A stretch of 64,000 bases of DNA from Roseiarcus sp963776665 (GCA_963776665.1 CAVZNQ010000012.1:146853-210852), one strand, 5' to 3'; positions 30,866 through 48,865 are shown, counted from the stretch's first letter. Made by a program: numbers and translations. Notes: generated by a model not told the origin, from the letters alone.

Positions 30866-31671
30866 TGACCCGGCCCACCCTCATCCGGCCGCTCCGCGGC
30901 CACCTTCTCCCCAGGGGAGAAGGGAAGGGCGCCGCTTTCCCCCTCTCCCTCGGGGAGAGGGGCAGGGGTGAGGGCGTGGCGATCGATGCGCTTGATTGGC
31001 CCTCCATCGAGCGCGACCTCGACGCCTATGGCTGCGCCGTCGCGCCGAAGCTTCTGACGCCTGAGGAGTGCCGGGCCTTGGCGGCGCTCTATGCGGACGA
31101 TTCGCGCTTCCGCTCGCGCGTCGTGATGGCCGCTCACGGCTTCGGCCGTGGGGAGTACAAGTATTTCGCCGATCCGCTGCCGGAACTGATCGTCGCGCTT
31201 CGTCGCGGCCTTTACCGCCGCCTTGCGCCAGTCGCCGACCGCTGGAACGCGGCGATGGGCATCGACGTCCGCTACCCCGCCGAGCACGAGGCGTTCCGCG
31301 CCCGCTGCCATGCAGCGGGTCAGACGAAGCCGACGCCGCTCCTCCTGCGATACGGGCCAGGCGACTTCAATTGCCTGCACCAGGACGTTTACGGCCAGCA
31401 TCTTTTTCCGCTCCAGGTAGCAATCCTGCTCAGCGAGCCCGGGCGCGACTTCACCGGAGGAGAGTTCGTCCTCACGGAACAGCGGCCGCGGATGCAGTCG
31501 CGGGCCGAGGTCGTGAGCTTGAGCCAGGGCGACGGCGCCATCTTCGCCGTGCGCGAGCGGCCAGCGCAGGGGACGCGCGGCGCCTATCGCGTCAATATGC
31601 GCCATGGGGTCAGCCGCATAAAAAGCGGCGAGCGCTTCACGCTCGGCGTCATCTTTCACGACGCTGCGTGA
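30865..31671 (+). CDS. 2OG-Fe(II) oxygenase linked to ada
   Basis: Iron/2-oxoglutarate dioxygenase. The iron ligands appear as HQD (LHQDVYGQH, middle of the protein) and the His in NMRHGVSRI, with Arg in SGERFTLGVIFH for 2-oxoglutarate. From the ATG at 30865 it has 268 residues, but residues 5-36 are encoded by a CCCTCATCCGG-type repeat (30879-30975). The GTG at 30976, just after the repeat, gives 231 residues and is a likely alternative start. Coupling to ada suggests a part in alkylation repair or its response, but it is not AlkB itself, so this is inference. Confidence 0.82.
   Translation: MTRPTLIRPLRGHLLPRGEGKGAAFPLSLGERGRGEGVAIDALDWPSIERDLDAYGCAVAPKLLTPEECRALAALYADDSRFRSRVVMAAHGFGRGEYKYFADPLPELIVALRRGLYRRLAPVADRWNAAMGIDVRYPAEHEAFRARCHAAGQTKPTPLLLRYGPGDFNCLHQDVYGQHLFPLQVAILLSEPGRDFTGGEFVLTEQRPRMQSRAEVVSLSQGDGAIFAVRERPAQGTRGAYRVNMRHGVSRIKSGERFTLGVIFHDAA
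30879..30975. repeat. CCCTCATCCGG-type palindromic repeat at the oxygenase start
   Basis: Begins CCCTCATCCGG, contains CCTTCTCCCC / GGGGAGAAGG and CCCCCTCTCCC / GGGGAGAGGGG pairs, and ends GGCAGGGGTGAGGGCG. It matches the element at 18565-18690 in order and wording. It is open in the frame of the oxygenase. Confidence 0.85.
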
Positions 31672-31746
31672 CCGTTCCCGATCGTGGGCCGCGGACGTTG
31701 ACCGCGCGCGGGGGCCGGGTCGGCGCCCAAGCTCTGGAGAGGCCAC

Positions 31747-31775
31747 GTTGCGGTGGCGCGCCCGGCGGCCTATTT
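31747..31775 (+). promoter_or_regulatory. Possible promoter of the LigB-type dioxygenase gene
   Basis: TTGCGG at 31747-31752 and TATTTA at 31770-31775 are separated by 17 bases. They lie 34 bases before the start at 31809. It is a reasonable match to sigma-70-type boxes, not more. Confidence 0.4.
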
Positions 31776-31808
31776 ACATTTGCGAAAGTTCGGAACCCAG
31801 GGGCCCGC

Positions 31809-32615
<807 letters not shown>

Positions 32616-32814
32616 TGTCGGCTAGCGTCCCCGCCCCCCTTGATCAAGCGGGACGGGTGCCGTCGCGCATTGGCAGTCTGCGCCCGCCGCGCAAGCGACT
32701 AACGCCATCCAAGCAGAGCGGCGCTCGGGCGCCCTGCGAGCTCAGGTGGATCGGCTTCGCGTCCGCTCGGCAATCAATCTCGGGGGCGATGACCCGGAAT
32801 TCGGTCTGCCCGCC

Positions 32815-34026
32815 TCACCCCGGCGGCAAGACCGGCGCGAACCTGGGCACGAGATGGAGATCCTTGCCCTCCCACGGATGGGCGAGCGCGACCTCTTCGT
32901 CGAGCTCGACGCCGAGCCCCGGCTCGTCCGGCGGGATGACAAAACCGTCCTCCCAGCGGATCGGCTTCTTGAGGATCTTGGCGTGGAAGCCGTCCCAGCG
33001 CTCGATGCTCTCGAGGATGAGGAAATTCGGGCTGCAGGCCGCGAGCTGGACGTTGGCCGCGCCGACCACCGGCCCGCAATAGAGATGCGGCGCGATTTGG
33101 GCGTAGTGCGCTTCCGCCATCGCGGCGATCTTCTTGGCTTCCAGAATGCCGCCGACCCGGCCGAGGTTCATTTGCAGGATCGAGGCGGCGCCGGTTTCGA
33201 GCACGCGCGCAAACTCATACTTGGTCGTGAGCCGCTCGCCGGTCGCAATCGGCATCCGGCACTGCGCCGCGACCCGGGCCATTTCCTCGGGCGCTTCGGG
33301 CGGCGTCGGCTCCTCGAACCAGAGCGGTTCATAGGGCTCGATCCGCCGCGCCATGCGCAGCGCGCCCGAGACGGTGAACTGGCCGTGGGTGCCGAACAGA
33401 AGATCGCATTTGGTCCCGACCGCCTCGCGCAAAGTCTTGCAGAAGGCTTCGCAGAGCTCGAGCCGCTCGAGGCTCGGCTGGCGGGGATCGAAGGTCGAAT
33501 AAGGCCCGGCCGGATCGAACTTCACCGCAGTGAAGCCCTGCGCCATGTATCTGAGCGCCCGCTCCGCGGCGGCGTGCGGATTCGAGTAGACCGGACTGTC
33601 CGAGTAGGCGTGCGAGCCGGGCTCGTCGGGATAGAGGTAAGTGTAGCTGCGCAGCCGCTCGTGGACCTTGCCGCCGATGAGCGCGTAGACGGGCTTCATG
33701 ACCGCCTTGCCGACGATGTCCCAGAGCGCCATTTCGATTCCCGAGAGCACCCCCATGAGCGAGATATCGGGCCGGCCCGAATAGCCGCGGCCGTAGACAT
33801 TCCGCCATAGCGCCTCGATGCGGAACGGATCGGCGCCCTCGACATGACGCTCGAACACGTCCTCGATCATCGCGACGATCGCTTTCGGCGCGAAGCTCGC
33901 CGCGTAGACCTCGCCCACGCCCTCGATTCCGTTGTCGGTCTTGAGCTTGAGGAAGAGGAAATAGCGGCCGCCGAAAGCAGGCGGCGGATTGCCGACGACG
34001 AAGGTCTTGAGCTCGGCGATTTTCAT
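32815..34026 (-). CDS. Mandelate racemase/muconate lactonizing enzyme family dehydratase
   Basis: A 403-residue enolase-superfamily enzyme. The N-terminal capping domain is residues about 1-120. The barrel carries the acid/base residue region AVKFDPAGPY, GTHGQFTVSGAL, the metal ligands in WFEEPTPPE and ATGERLTTKYEF, QMNLGRVGG and the final HLYCGP. The motif set is closest to sugar-acid dehydratases such as D-galactonate dehydratase. The substrate cannot be fixed from sequence. It is monocistronic on the minus strand. Confidence 0.88.
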   Translation of the reverse strand: MKIAELKTFVVGNPPPAFGGRYFLFLKLKTDNGIEGVGEVYAASFAPKAIVAMIEDVFERHVEGADPFRIEALWRNVYGRGYSGRPDISLMGVLSGIEMALWDIVGKAVMKPVYALIGGKVHERLRSYTYLYPDEPGSHAYSDSPVYSNPHAAAERALRYMAQGFTAVKFDPAGPYSTFDPRQPSLERLELCEAFCKTLREAVGTKCDLLFGTHGQFTVSGALRMARRIEPYEPLWFEEPTPPEAPEEMARVAAQCRMPIATGERLTTKYEFARVLETGAASILQMNLGRVGGILEAKKIAAMAEAHYAQIAPHLYCGPVVGAANVQLAACSPNFLILESIERWDGFHAKILKKPIRWEDGFVIPPDEPGLGVELDEEVALAHPWEGKDLHLVPRFAPVLPPG

Positions 34027-34199
34027 GGGGTGTTCGCGCCTTGTGGGGAGCGCGTGGGGCCAAAGGCGGCCATGACGTATTGGGTCGCGAATGCCACTGA
34101 AATCCTTCTTGATAAATCAAAACGCGCTGGCATTACGCAGCGCTTCGCGTTGCGGACGTCTCCCTACAAGCCTCCACCAACGCGCGTCAGGAGTCCATC

Positions 34200-34697
34200 G
34201 TGGCTGAATTGATCGCTTTCGTGCTGCGGAACCTGCCGGTGTTTCTCTTCGTCGCGGCGCTTGGGCTGGCTGCGACGGTGAGAACCGGCGCGCCCGCCGC
34301 CGATCGCTTCCTGGCGTGGATCCTGCTCTTGCCCGTTGGCGTCACCGGCCTCTGGGCGGCGCTCTTTCATCTCTTCTTTCCCGGCGTCGCCGCGGCGGAC
34401 ATCGGCTGGCAGGCCAGTCCGTTCCAATTCGAGGTCGGCATGGCGGATCTCGCGATCGGCGCGACGGCCTGCCTCAGCTTCTGGCGCAATCTCGATTTCA
34501 AGGCCGCGGCGGTCATGGCGAGTTCGATCTTTCTTCTCGGCGACGCGGTTGGTCATGTGAAGCAGATGCTGGTGGCGGGCAACTTCGCCCCGGGCAATGC
34601 GGGCGTTCCGTTCTACAGCGACGTCGTCTTGCCCGTGCTCATGATCGGCCTCTTGATGATCGCGCGGCGTTCGCGGGCGGCGCAGCGGATTTCCTGA
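34200..34697 (+). CDS. DUF6790 family membrane protein
   Basis: A 165-residue membrane protein with a GTG start. Four hydrophobic helices are visible: VFLFVAALGLAATV, FLAWILLLPVGVTGLWAALF, MADLAIGATACLSFW and a last one at VVLPVLMIGLLMIAR. The segment SIFLLGDAVGHVKQM between helices three and four is typical of the DUF6790 family. The function is unknown. It ends six bases from the convergent alcohol dehydrogenase gene, leaving no room for a separate terminator. Confidence 0.8.
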   Translation: MAELIAFVLRNLPVFLFVAALGLAATVRTGAPAADRFLAWILLLPVGVTGLWAALFHLFFPGVAAADIGWQASPFQFEVGMADLAIGATACLSFWRNLDFKAAAVMASSIFLLGDAVGHVKQMLVAGNFAPGNAGVPFYSDVVLPVLMIGLLMIARRSRAAQRIS

Positions 34698-34703
34698 AAC
34701 CGC

Positions 34704-35789
34704 TCAAAAGACGATCACGTTCCTCAGCGCCGCGCCGGAGCGCGAGGAGGCGATGGCCTCGTTGATCGCCTCGAGCCGATAGCGTCCGCTGATCAGCTGG
34801 TCGAGTTTGAGGCGTCCCTCGCGGTAGAGCTTGACGATCATCGGCACGTCGATGATCGGGCGGGCCGAGCCCATCTTGGAGCCGAGAATCTTTTGCCCGT
34901 CGGCGGCGAGATAACCGGGATCGATGGTCGCGAGGACGCCGGAGGGCGGCATGCCGACCAGCACGGTCGCGCCGTTGCGCTTCATCAGCGAAGCGCCCTG
35001 TTCCGCCGCCCCTTTGACGCCGACGGTGACGAACACCCAGTCGGCTTTGCGGCCTCCGGTCAGCGCCTTGACCCGCTCGCCGACGTCCTCGCTCTTGGCG
35101 TTGATGGTCTCGGTCGCGCCGAACTCGCGGGCGGCGGCGAGTTTCGCGGGCTCGATGTCGACGGCGATGATCGGAGAAGCGCCGGCGAGCCGCGCGCCCT
35201 GGATGGAATTGAGGCCGACGCCGCCGCAGCCGATCACGACGACGCTCGAGCCGGCCTTGACATTCGCCGTGTTGACGACCGCGCCCATCCCCGTCAGCAC
35301 GCCGCAGGCGATGAGCGCCGCGCTGTCGAGCGGCACGTCCTTCGGGATCGCTACCGCCTGGGACTGGTCGACCACCATCCGCTCGGCAAAGGCGCCCGTG
35401 CGCAGGCCGTGAACGAGCGGCTTGCCGGCGCCGTCGTGCAGCGGGGTTGCGCGATCGAGCGGGAACACCTCCTCGCAGAAGACCGGCGCGCCCTCGGAGC
35501 AGGCGGGGCAGAAGCCGCAATTGCGGATCAGCGTCGCGACGACATGGTCGCCGACTTTCAGGCGGGTCACGCCCGGGCCGACCGCCTCGACCACCCCCGC
35601 CGCCTCGTGGCCGTAGACCGCCGGCAGTTCGCCGCCCCAGGCGCCCTCAATGTAGAAGATGTCGCTATGGCAGATGGCGCAAGCCGCCGTCTTGATGAGG
35701 ACCTCGCCCGCGTTCGGCTCGGCGAGTTCGACCGTTTCGACGGTCAGGGGCTTGCCGAACGCGCGGCAGACGGCGGCTCTCGTTTGCAT
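34704..35789 (-). CDS. Zinc-dependent alcohol dehydrogenase
   Basis: A 361-residue medium-chain dehydrogenase, close to the class III/NDMA-type group. The catalytic zinc site has Cys in AICHSDIF and the GHEAAGVVEAVG motif. The structural zinc site has its cysteines in NCGFCPACSEGAPVFC. The Rossmann loop VIGCGGVGLNSIQGARL binds NAD, and Asp in AVDIEPAKL favours NAD over NADP. It may act on primary alcohols or on S-hydroxymethyl glutathione. The chain length fits the first group slightly better, but the substrate is not certain. Confidence 0.92.
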   Translation of the reverse strand: MQTRAAVCRAFGKPLTVETVELAEPNAGEVLIKTAACAICHSDIFYIEGAWGGELPAVYGHEAAGVVEAVGPGVTRLKVGDHVVATLIRNCGFCPACSEGAPVFCEEVFPLDRATPLHDGAGKPLVHGLRTGAFAERMVVDQSQAVAIPKDVPLDSAALIACGVLTGMGAVVNTANVKAGSSVVVIGCGGVGLNSIQGARLAGASPIIAVDIEPAKLAAAREFGATETINAKSEDVGERVKALTGGRKADWVFVTVGVKGAAEQGASLMKRNGATVLVGMPPSGVLATIDPGYLAADGQKILGSKMGSARPIIDVPMIVKLYREGRLKLDQLISGRYRLEAINEAIASSRSGAALRNVIVF

Positions 35790-35970
35790 GGATGATCCCG
35801 TCGGAACGGTGCGATTCGGACGACGCGCCTAAATCCCGCGCGCGCAGCGAGACTTCAAGCGCAGTCTTGAGGCGGGGCGCAATAATTTTTGTGGGACGCG
35901 CGCGGCGGGTCGAGAGCGTTTTTCTGCGGCGCCTGCAACGCAGAAGCGCTCCCGCCTCGAACAGGCAATA

Positions 35971-36218
35971 TTATTCTGATGACTTAGACCCAGCGCCAGC
36001 CGCAGATGCGGCGGCCCCGATTCCACCAGCAACGCCAGACGCGGCGCCGAGGGCGCCGAGTGCGGCGACGCGGCAGGTCCTGCCGGACAACGACCGCCCT
36101 GAGCCTTGTCGATCCAGTCGTCGAGGGCGCCCGGAAGGCGGTCGTCGAGCGGCATCGCGGCCTGCGGGCGGCGGCCGCAAGCGCCAGGATCAAGAACGCC
36201 GACGTCGGCATCAATCCG
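35971..36218 (-). pseudogene. Remnant of a small secreted protein gene
   Basis: Three frames give protein-like pieces in order. First a start and signal-like piece, MPTSAFLILALAAAA (from about 36213). Then, in the next frame, MPLDDRLPGALDDWIDKAQG. Then, in the third frame, CRVAALGALGAASGVAGG, continuing to a stop at 35973-35971. No single frame is complete. At least two frameshifts would be needed, so this is a decayed or badly read gene. The identity is unknown. Confidence 0.3.
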
Positions 36219-36359
36219 ACCTACCAGCAAACCGGTCCCGGTCAGACGCGATCATATTCGACGGCGGTCGATTTTTTCTCCGCTCGCGTCTTCTTTTCCG
36301 CGCTCGGGCCAATACACCGAACTGGCACGTTGACCCTGCCCAGGACTCGAACACTCGAC

Positions 36360-36991
36360 CTCTTGCGGATCAGGGATATCTCCCGCCCACTTACGAGATT
36401 GGGTACGAAGTACACCGCGGCGAGCCTCAGCGCGTTGCAGGCGACCTATCCGACCGGCACTTACACGTTTGACGTGTCCGGCGGCACTGGGCCGGCGACC
36501 ATGGTCAGCCAGAACTATGCCGGCGACACCTATTCGAATACACCGCTCGTGACGAACTTCTCGGCGCTCCAAGGCCTCAATGCGGCGGACGCCTTTACGG
36601 TCGACTTGAACGGAATGGTCGTCAGTCCGAACGCGACGCCGGATGCAATCCAACATCTATTTCTTCATCTACAATGCTTCCACCAACGCACAGGTCTTCA
36701 GCGACGCGGGACCGCCGACCGTCACCGATTTGTCATCCCCGGCGGAACCTTGGCTGCTGGCACGAGTCCTACTACTTATGATCTGGTGTATGATGATCGC
36801 ATCGTAGGCACGACAGGCGACGACTCCCCGATCACGCTGACCCAATTCTACGACATCGGCACGGCGGGCGATTTCTCGACCGCGGCTGGAGCGGTTCCCG
36901 AGCCCTCAACCTGGGCGATGCTCTGATCGGCTTCGCCGGAGTGGGCTTCATGATCCGCCGGCGGCGAGGCTCTCCGGCGAAGGCGGCCTGA
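36360..36991 (+). pseudogene. Broken PEP-CTERM protein gene
   Basis: Pieces of one exported protein follow each other in changing frames. GYLPPTYEIGYE (near 36378-36412) is followed by YTAASLSALQATYPTG and FDVSGGTGPATM in a second frame to about 36646. Then NIYFFIYNASTNAQVFSDAG comes in a third frame, and VIPGGTLAAGTSP to VPEPSTWAML returns to the second. The last part, LIGFAGVGFMIRRRRGS with the stop at 36989-36991, is in another frame again. The last two pieces together form a standard PEP-CTERM signal. Four or more frame changes in 630 bases point to true decay rather than isolated base errors. The beginning of the gene, before 36360, is unclear. Confidence 0.65.
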
Positions 36992-37572
36992 AAGGCGCTT
37001 CCTGCGGCGCGCCGCGCGCGACACCATCACGGCAATGTGAATTGCGGACGGCGGCGCGCTCCGCCGTCGCACAGAAACTTTTCCCCAGAACCCCCTTGCC
37101 GGCGCGCGCGATAGGCGCTATGGAGCCCGGTCGGGGTTGACGGCGCGATGCGACCCCGAATGATCAAACATGGCTACCGCCCTGCGAAGATCAAACCGGT
37201 GACGGATGATTGAAGTGGGAGCGGCGGATAGGCCGGAGGACGGAAAGGTTTACCTTTGCGTCTCATCCGGCCGTGTCCTGTCCGAGACTGCCGGCGCGTA
37301 ACCCCTTCGGGGGACACGCTTAATTTCCCAAGGCCCTTGCGGGGCGAGGGAGCCAGCATAGACGGGGAAGACCGGGTTTTTGTTTCCGTCCGGCGCGCCG
37401 GACGGCCTACGCGGTTCGAACCTTCTGTCCGGCGCCGGGCGTTTCGCCCGCCTCCGGGGACAGGCGCAAGTCGCCGCGGCGCTCGATTCGGTCTCTTCCG
37501 GGTCGCGCGGCGCGGCATGTGCAACAGGCGGGTTTTCGTGGACTTGAAGCCCGCCGACCGGAGATGAGCACC
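36992..37572 (+). promoter_or_regulatory. Long leader region of the rplJL-rpoBC operon
   Basis: No gene is seen in these 581 bases. A TTGACG box lies at 37137-37142, without a good -10. The segment 37386-37405 is a perfect 20-base palindrome (CCGTCCGGCG and its complement) just after a T-rich stretch. A second hairpin pairs CTGTCC near 37426 with GGACAG near 37463 and encloses GGGCG/CGCCC. Such structured leaders of rplJ usually bind the L10-L7/L12 complex for feedback control; that role is inferred from position. Confidence 0.45.
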
Positions 37573-38088
37573 GTGGACAGAACGGAAAAGAAGGAAGAGG
37601 TCGCCGCCCTTCACGACGTTTTTTCGAAAACGTCAGCGGTGGTGGTGGCGCACTATTCCGGCCTGACCGTCGCCCAGATGCAGCGGCTGCGCAAGCAGAT
37701 GCGGCAGGCGGGCGCCCAGGTCAAAGTGGCCAAGAACAGCCTCGCTCAGATTGCTCTCAAAGGCACGGACGTCGCCTCGATTGGTCCCCTGCTCAAGGGG
37801 CCGACCCTGATCGCTCATTCGAGCGACCCGGTGGCGGCGGCCAAAGCCGCCGTGGCTTTCGCCAAGGATCACGAGAAATTCGTGCTCTTAGGGGGAGCCA
37901 TGGGCAAGACGGCTCTCGATGTCGACGGGGTCAAGGCGCTCGCGACCTTGCCCTCGCTCGATGAGTTGCGCGCCAAATTGCTGGGGCTTCTGATGGCCCC
38001 CGCGACCAAGCTCGCCCAGCTCACGACGGCGCCAGCCGCCAAGCTCGCGCGCGTGGTTGGGGCCTATGCCGCCAAAGACGCTGCCTGA
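37573..38088 (+). CDS. rplJ: 50S ribosomal protein L10
   Basis: L10 anchors the L7/L12 stalk to 23S rRNA and represses its own operon. It has 171 residues from the GTG at 37573, which is nine bases after GGAG. An ATG at 37564 would have no spacing to that site and adds three residues. The N-terminal rRNA-binding domain (VVVAHYSGLTVAQMQRLR, KVAKNSLAQIAL) and the C-terminal L7/L12-binding helix (KLARVVGAYAAKD) are normal. The usual upstream neighbours rplK and rplA are not here. Confidence 0.95.
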   Translation: MDRTEKKEEVAALHDVFSKTSAVVVAHYSGLTVAQMQRLRKQMRQAGAQVKVAKNSLAQIALKGTDVASIGPLLKGPTLIAHSSDPVAAAKAAVAFAKDHEKFVLLGGAMGKTALDVDGVKALATLPSLDELRAKLLGLLMAPATKLAQLTTAPAAKLARVVGAYAAKDAA

Positions 38089-38139
38089 CCCAGGCTCTTC
38101 ACAAACCCTCGGTTCGAACTACATATAGGACATCCATCA

Positions 38140-38517
38140 ATGGCAAATCTCGAAAAAATCGTCGACGAACTCTCGAGCCTCACGGTCCTGGAGGCCGCCG
38201 AGCTCGCCAAACTGCTTGAAGGCAAATGGGGCGTCTCCGCCGCCGCCGCCGTGGCGGTCGCGGCCGCTCCGGCCGGCGCAGCCGCCGCCGCGCCAGTCGA
38301 AGAGCAGACCGAGTTTACGGTCGTCCTCGCGGCGGTCGGCGACAAGAAGATCGAAGTGATCAAGGAAGTGCGCGCCATCACCGCGCTCGGCCTGAAGGAA
38401 GCCAAGGACCTGGTCGAGGCCGCGCCGAAGCCGGTCAAGGAAGGCGTCAGCAAGGAAGAGGCCGAGAAGATCAAGGCCGCTTTGGAAAAGGCGGGGGCGA
38501 AGGTCGAGCTCAAGTAA
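38140..38517 (+). CDS. rplL: 50S ribosomal protein L7/L12
   Basis: L7/L12 forms the flexible stalk that recruits translation GTPases. It has 125 residues: an N-terminal dimerisation part (LEKIVDELSSLTVLEAAELA), an alanine-rich hinge around residues 35-55 and the C-terminal factor-binding domain from TEFTVVLAAVGDKKIEVIK. It follows rplJ by 51 bases. Confidence 0.97.
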   Translation: MANLEKIVDELSSLTVLEAAELAKLLEGKWGVSAAAAVAVAAAPAGAAAAAPVEEQTEFTVVLAAVGDKKIEVIKEVRAITALGLKEAKDLVEAAPKPVKEGVSKEEAEKIKAALEKAGAKVELK

Positions 38518-38556
38518 TGGCGGACCTGCCCCCAGGGGCTCGGGTAACAAGAAAAG

Positions 38557-38590
38557 GGAACGGTCCCGGCCATCGGCCTGGGGCCGTTCC
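38557..38590 (+). terminator. Hairpin between rplL and rpoB
   Basis: GGAACGG...CCGTTCC with further GC pairs closes a long stem (38557-38590). It is not followed by a T-run, so it is more likely an attenuator or an RNase III processing site separating the ribosomal from the polymerase part of the operon. Confidence 0.5.
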
Positions 38591-38767
38591 GGCGTTTCCA
38601 GTGAGGGTTGCGCGAGCGTAGTTGACCGGCGGCGAACGCATGAGGCCGCCGGGCGGCGCGAGGCGTGAAGTGAGAAGGGGCGTCGGCGACGTCCCGGGAA
38701 GGCCTGCCGGCGATCCGCCCCGCGCCTCTGCGCGTGGCGGGCGGCAAGCGAGCTTTAGAGGAGCGAC

Positions 38768-42892
<4,125 letters not shown>

Positions 42893-43030
42893 TCGCAGGC
42901 GCGCGCTCGGCCGGATGACGGGCGGGGCAGGTTTTTGGCGTACGTCGCTCACGGGCGTTTGGCTGCAGGCGACCGTTCCAACTAGGCGAGTCTGGAGGCG
43001 ATTTTTCTCCGGACTTCGCGGGAGACTTCA

Positions 43031-47290
<4,260 letters not shown>

Positions 47291-47339
47291 GGGCAAGCGC
47301 GCGCTTGCCCTCTCCCGCTCGCGGGAAAGGGCGGGGTGA

Positions 47340-47372
47340 GGGCCGCGCTTTAAGCGCGGCCCCCTTCTTTTT
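47340..47372 (+). terminator. Intrinsic terminator of the rplJL-rpoBC operon
   Basis: GGGCCGCGC (47340-47348) pairs with GCGCGGCCC (47354-47362), followed by CCTTCTTTTT. It lies just after a CCCTC-type repeat fragment (47291-47345). Confidence 0.85.
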
Positions 47373-47409
47373 GTGTTCATTTGTCCCGGCATTTCTCCGG
47401 GACCAGCGG

Positions 47410-48681
47410 TCAGGCGCCCGCCAGCACCTGCACGGCGCGGTCGAGCTGGGGATCGGCGCCGGCGGCGTAGCGCGAATCGAACTTGACCTCGATGGTCGGC
47501 TCGACCCCGACTCCTTCGAGGCGCTTCCCATCCACCAGCACGTCCTCGACCGCGAGCAGGAGCAGGCCGTCGTCGCCGATCAGGAACGCGGTGGCGGCGA
47601 GCACGGCGCCCTCGGTCTGTTGGCCGACGAGGGGGCCGAGCCCGTACTCCTTGAACCCATAAGCCAGCACTTCCTTGCCGCTACGTGTGCCCTGATTGAT
47701 GAGCATCGCGACGGGCTTCCGCCATTTGACCCCGACCAAGCCGGTCTCGCCGTTGCGATCCTTGATCTGCATCGTCGGCGCGCGCGGATTGAAGAGGTCG
47801 AGATATTGCGGCTGCGCGCCGCCCCAGCCGCCGCGCAGGTCCCAGACGAGGGCGTCGGCGTCGCGGAGCGGGCCGTCGCTGATGAGGTCTTCGAGGGCGG
47901 ACTGAAACCTGCGGCTGGCGTAGGACCAGACATGCACGTAGCCGATTCGCGCATTGTTGCCGGAGACAATGACGCGGGCGCTCGCCTGAAGGCCGCGCAG
48001 GAACATTTCGCCCGGATGAAGATCCGTCGGCGTTACGCTGATTGCAAACGGCGCCGCGCCCGGCGCGCGGCGGATCTGAAGTGGGACAGGAACTCCGACC
48101 TTGCCGCGAAAGGAGTCGACCGGGCGGAACGGATGATCGTCCGCCGCTAAAATTTCATCGCCCACAAGAACGCCGGCCTGGCGCGCCGGCGCGCCGTCGA
48201 TCGCCCCGGTCACGAAAACGCGGCCCTGGCTGTCGGCCTCGGTGAACGCCCCGATCCCCGGATAGGCCACTTCGCCCTTCGGAAACACGCGGTCGAGGCC
48301 CCGATGCTCGAGCGCGCCGACGAATATGTCGGCGAGCTGATAGTAGGCCGGATCCTCCGGCGTGTAATAGTGAGTGTGGGACGCGCCGAGTTCCCCCAGC
48401 ATCCCATTGATCGCAGCCGCCCCGTCCTCGCGCGTGTGCGCGGCTATGGCCTGCGGACGGTAGCGCGCCTTGGCCCCCTGCCAGTCAAGACCGTGCAGGC
48501 TCGGATCGTAGAAGCGATCGCGCACCAGCTCCCAAACCCGGTCGAAGTCCGCCGAATTCTGTGTCGCCCGGAGATCGCCTGCCTCGTTCCCCGTCTGAGC
48601 GCTCGCCGGCCACGCGCCGAGCGCGGTCGCTCCCGCCGCCAGAGCCAGAACGTCTCTACGCGTCGCTTTCATTGACTTCAT
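47410..48681 (-). CDS. S41 family peptidase (Tat-exported)
   Basis: A C-terminal-processing type serine peptidase, 423 residues from the ATG at 48681. The N-terminus MKSMKATRRDVLALAAGATA is a twin-arginine signal (TRRDVLAL). A PDZ-like region includes GAPARQAGVLVGDEILAADD. The catalytic region reads NQGTRSGKEVLAYGFKEYG with Ser in RSGKE and a Lys nearby, then GPLVGQQTEGAV. It probably works in the periplasm on misfolded or tagged proteins. It lies antisense between the rpoC terminator and the rpsL promoter. A longer N-terminal reading to 48954 was rejected because it puts 91 residues before the signal. Confidence 0.87.
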   Translation of the reverse strand: MKSMKATRRDVLALAAGATALGAWPASAQTGNEAGDLRATQNSADFDRVWELVRDRFYDPSLHGLDWQGAKARYRPQAIAAHTREDGAAAINGMLGELGASHTHYYTPEDPAYYQLADIFVGALEHRGLDRVFPKGEVAYPGIGAFTEADSQGRVFVTGAIDGAPARQAGVLVGDEILAADDHPFRPVDSFRGKVGVPVPLQIRRAPGAAPFAISVTPTDLHPGEMFLRGLQASARVIVSGNNARIGYVHVWSYASRRFQSALEDLISDGPLRDADALVWDLRGGWGGAQPQYLDLFNPRAPTMQIKDRNGETGLVGVKWRKPVAMLINQGTRSGKEVLAYGFKEYGLGPLVGQQTEGAVLAATAFLIGDDGLLLLAVEDVLVDGKRLEGVGVEPTIEVKFDSRYAAGADPQLDRAVQVLAGA

Positions 48682-48865
48682 AGTCCCAGGATTGCCAACG
48701 CTAGCCGAATTGCCGCCGCGCGCGGCTTTGCTCGCTAGGCTTGAAACGAGGCCCCTATGTGACTGCGTCGCGGCAAACTTCGCGCGGGCGGCGCGGAGCG
48801 CGAGGGCCCCGAGGCCTGGGAAGCGCAAATTTTGGCCGCGGCGGCGATTATGACGGCGAAAGGGG

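Noticed and set aside
32616..32814. A small gene between the dioxygenase and the enolase-superfamily gene
   Set aside because: Short frames there have no start signal or family features; the region looks like plain intergenic sequence between two converging genes.
34026..34199. Promoter or riboswitch before the enolase-superfamily gene
   Set aside because: No conserved boxes or stable fold were found in the 173 bases between the divergent genes.
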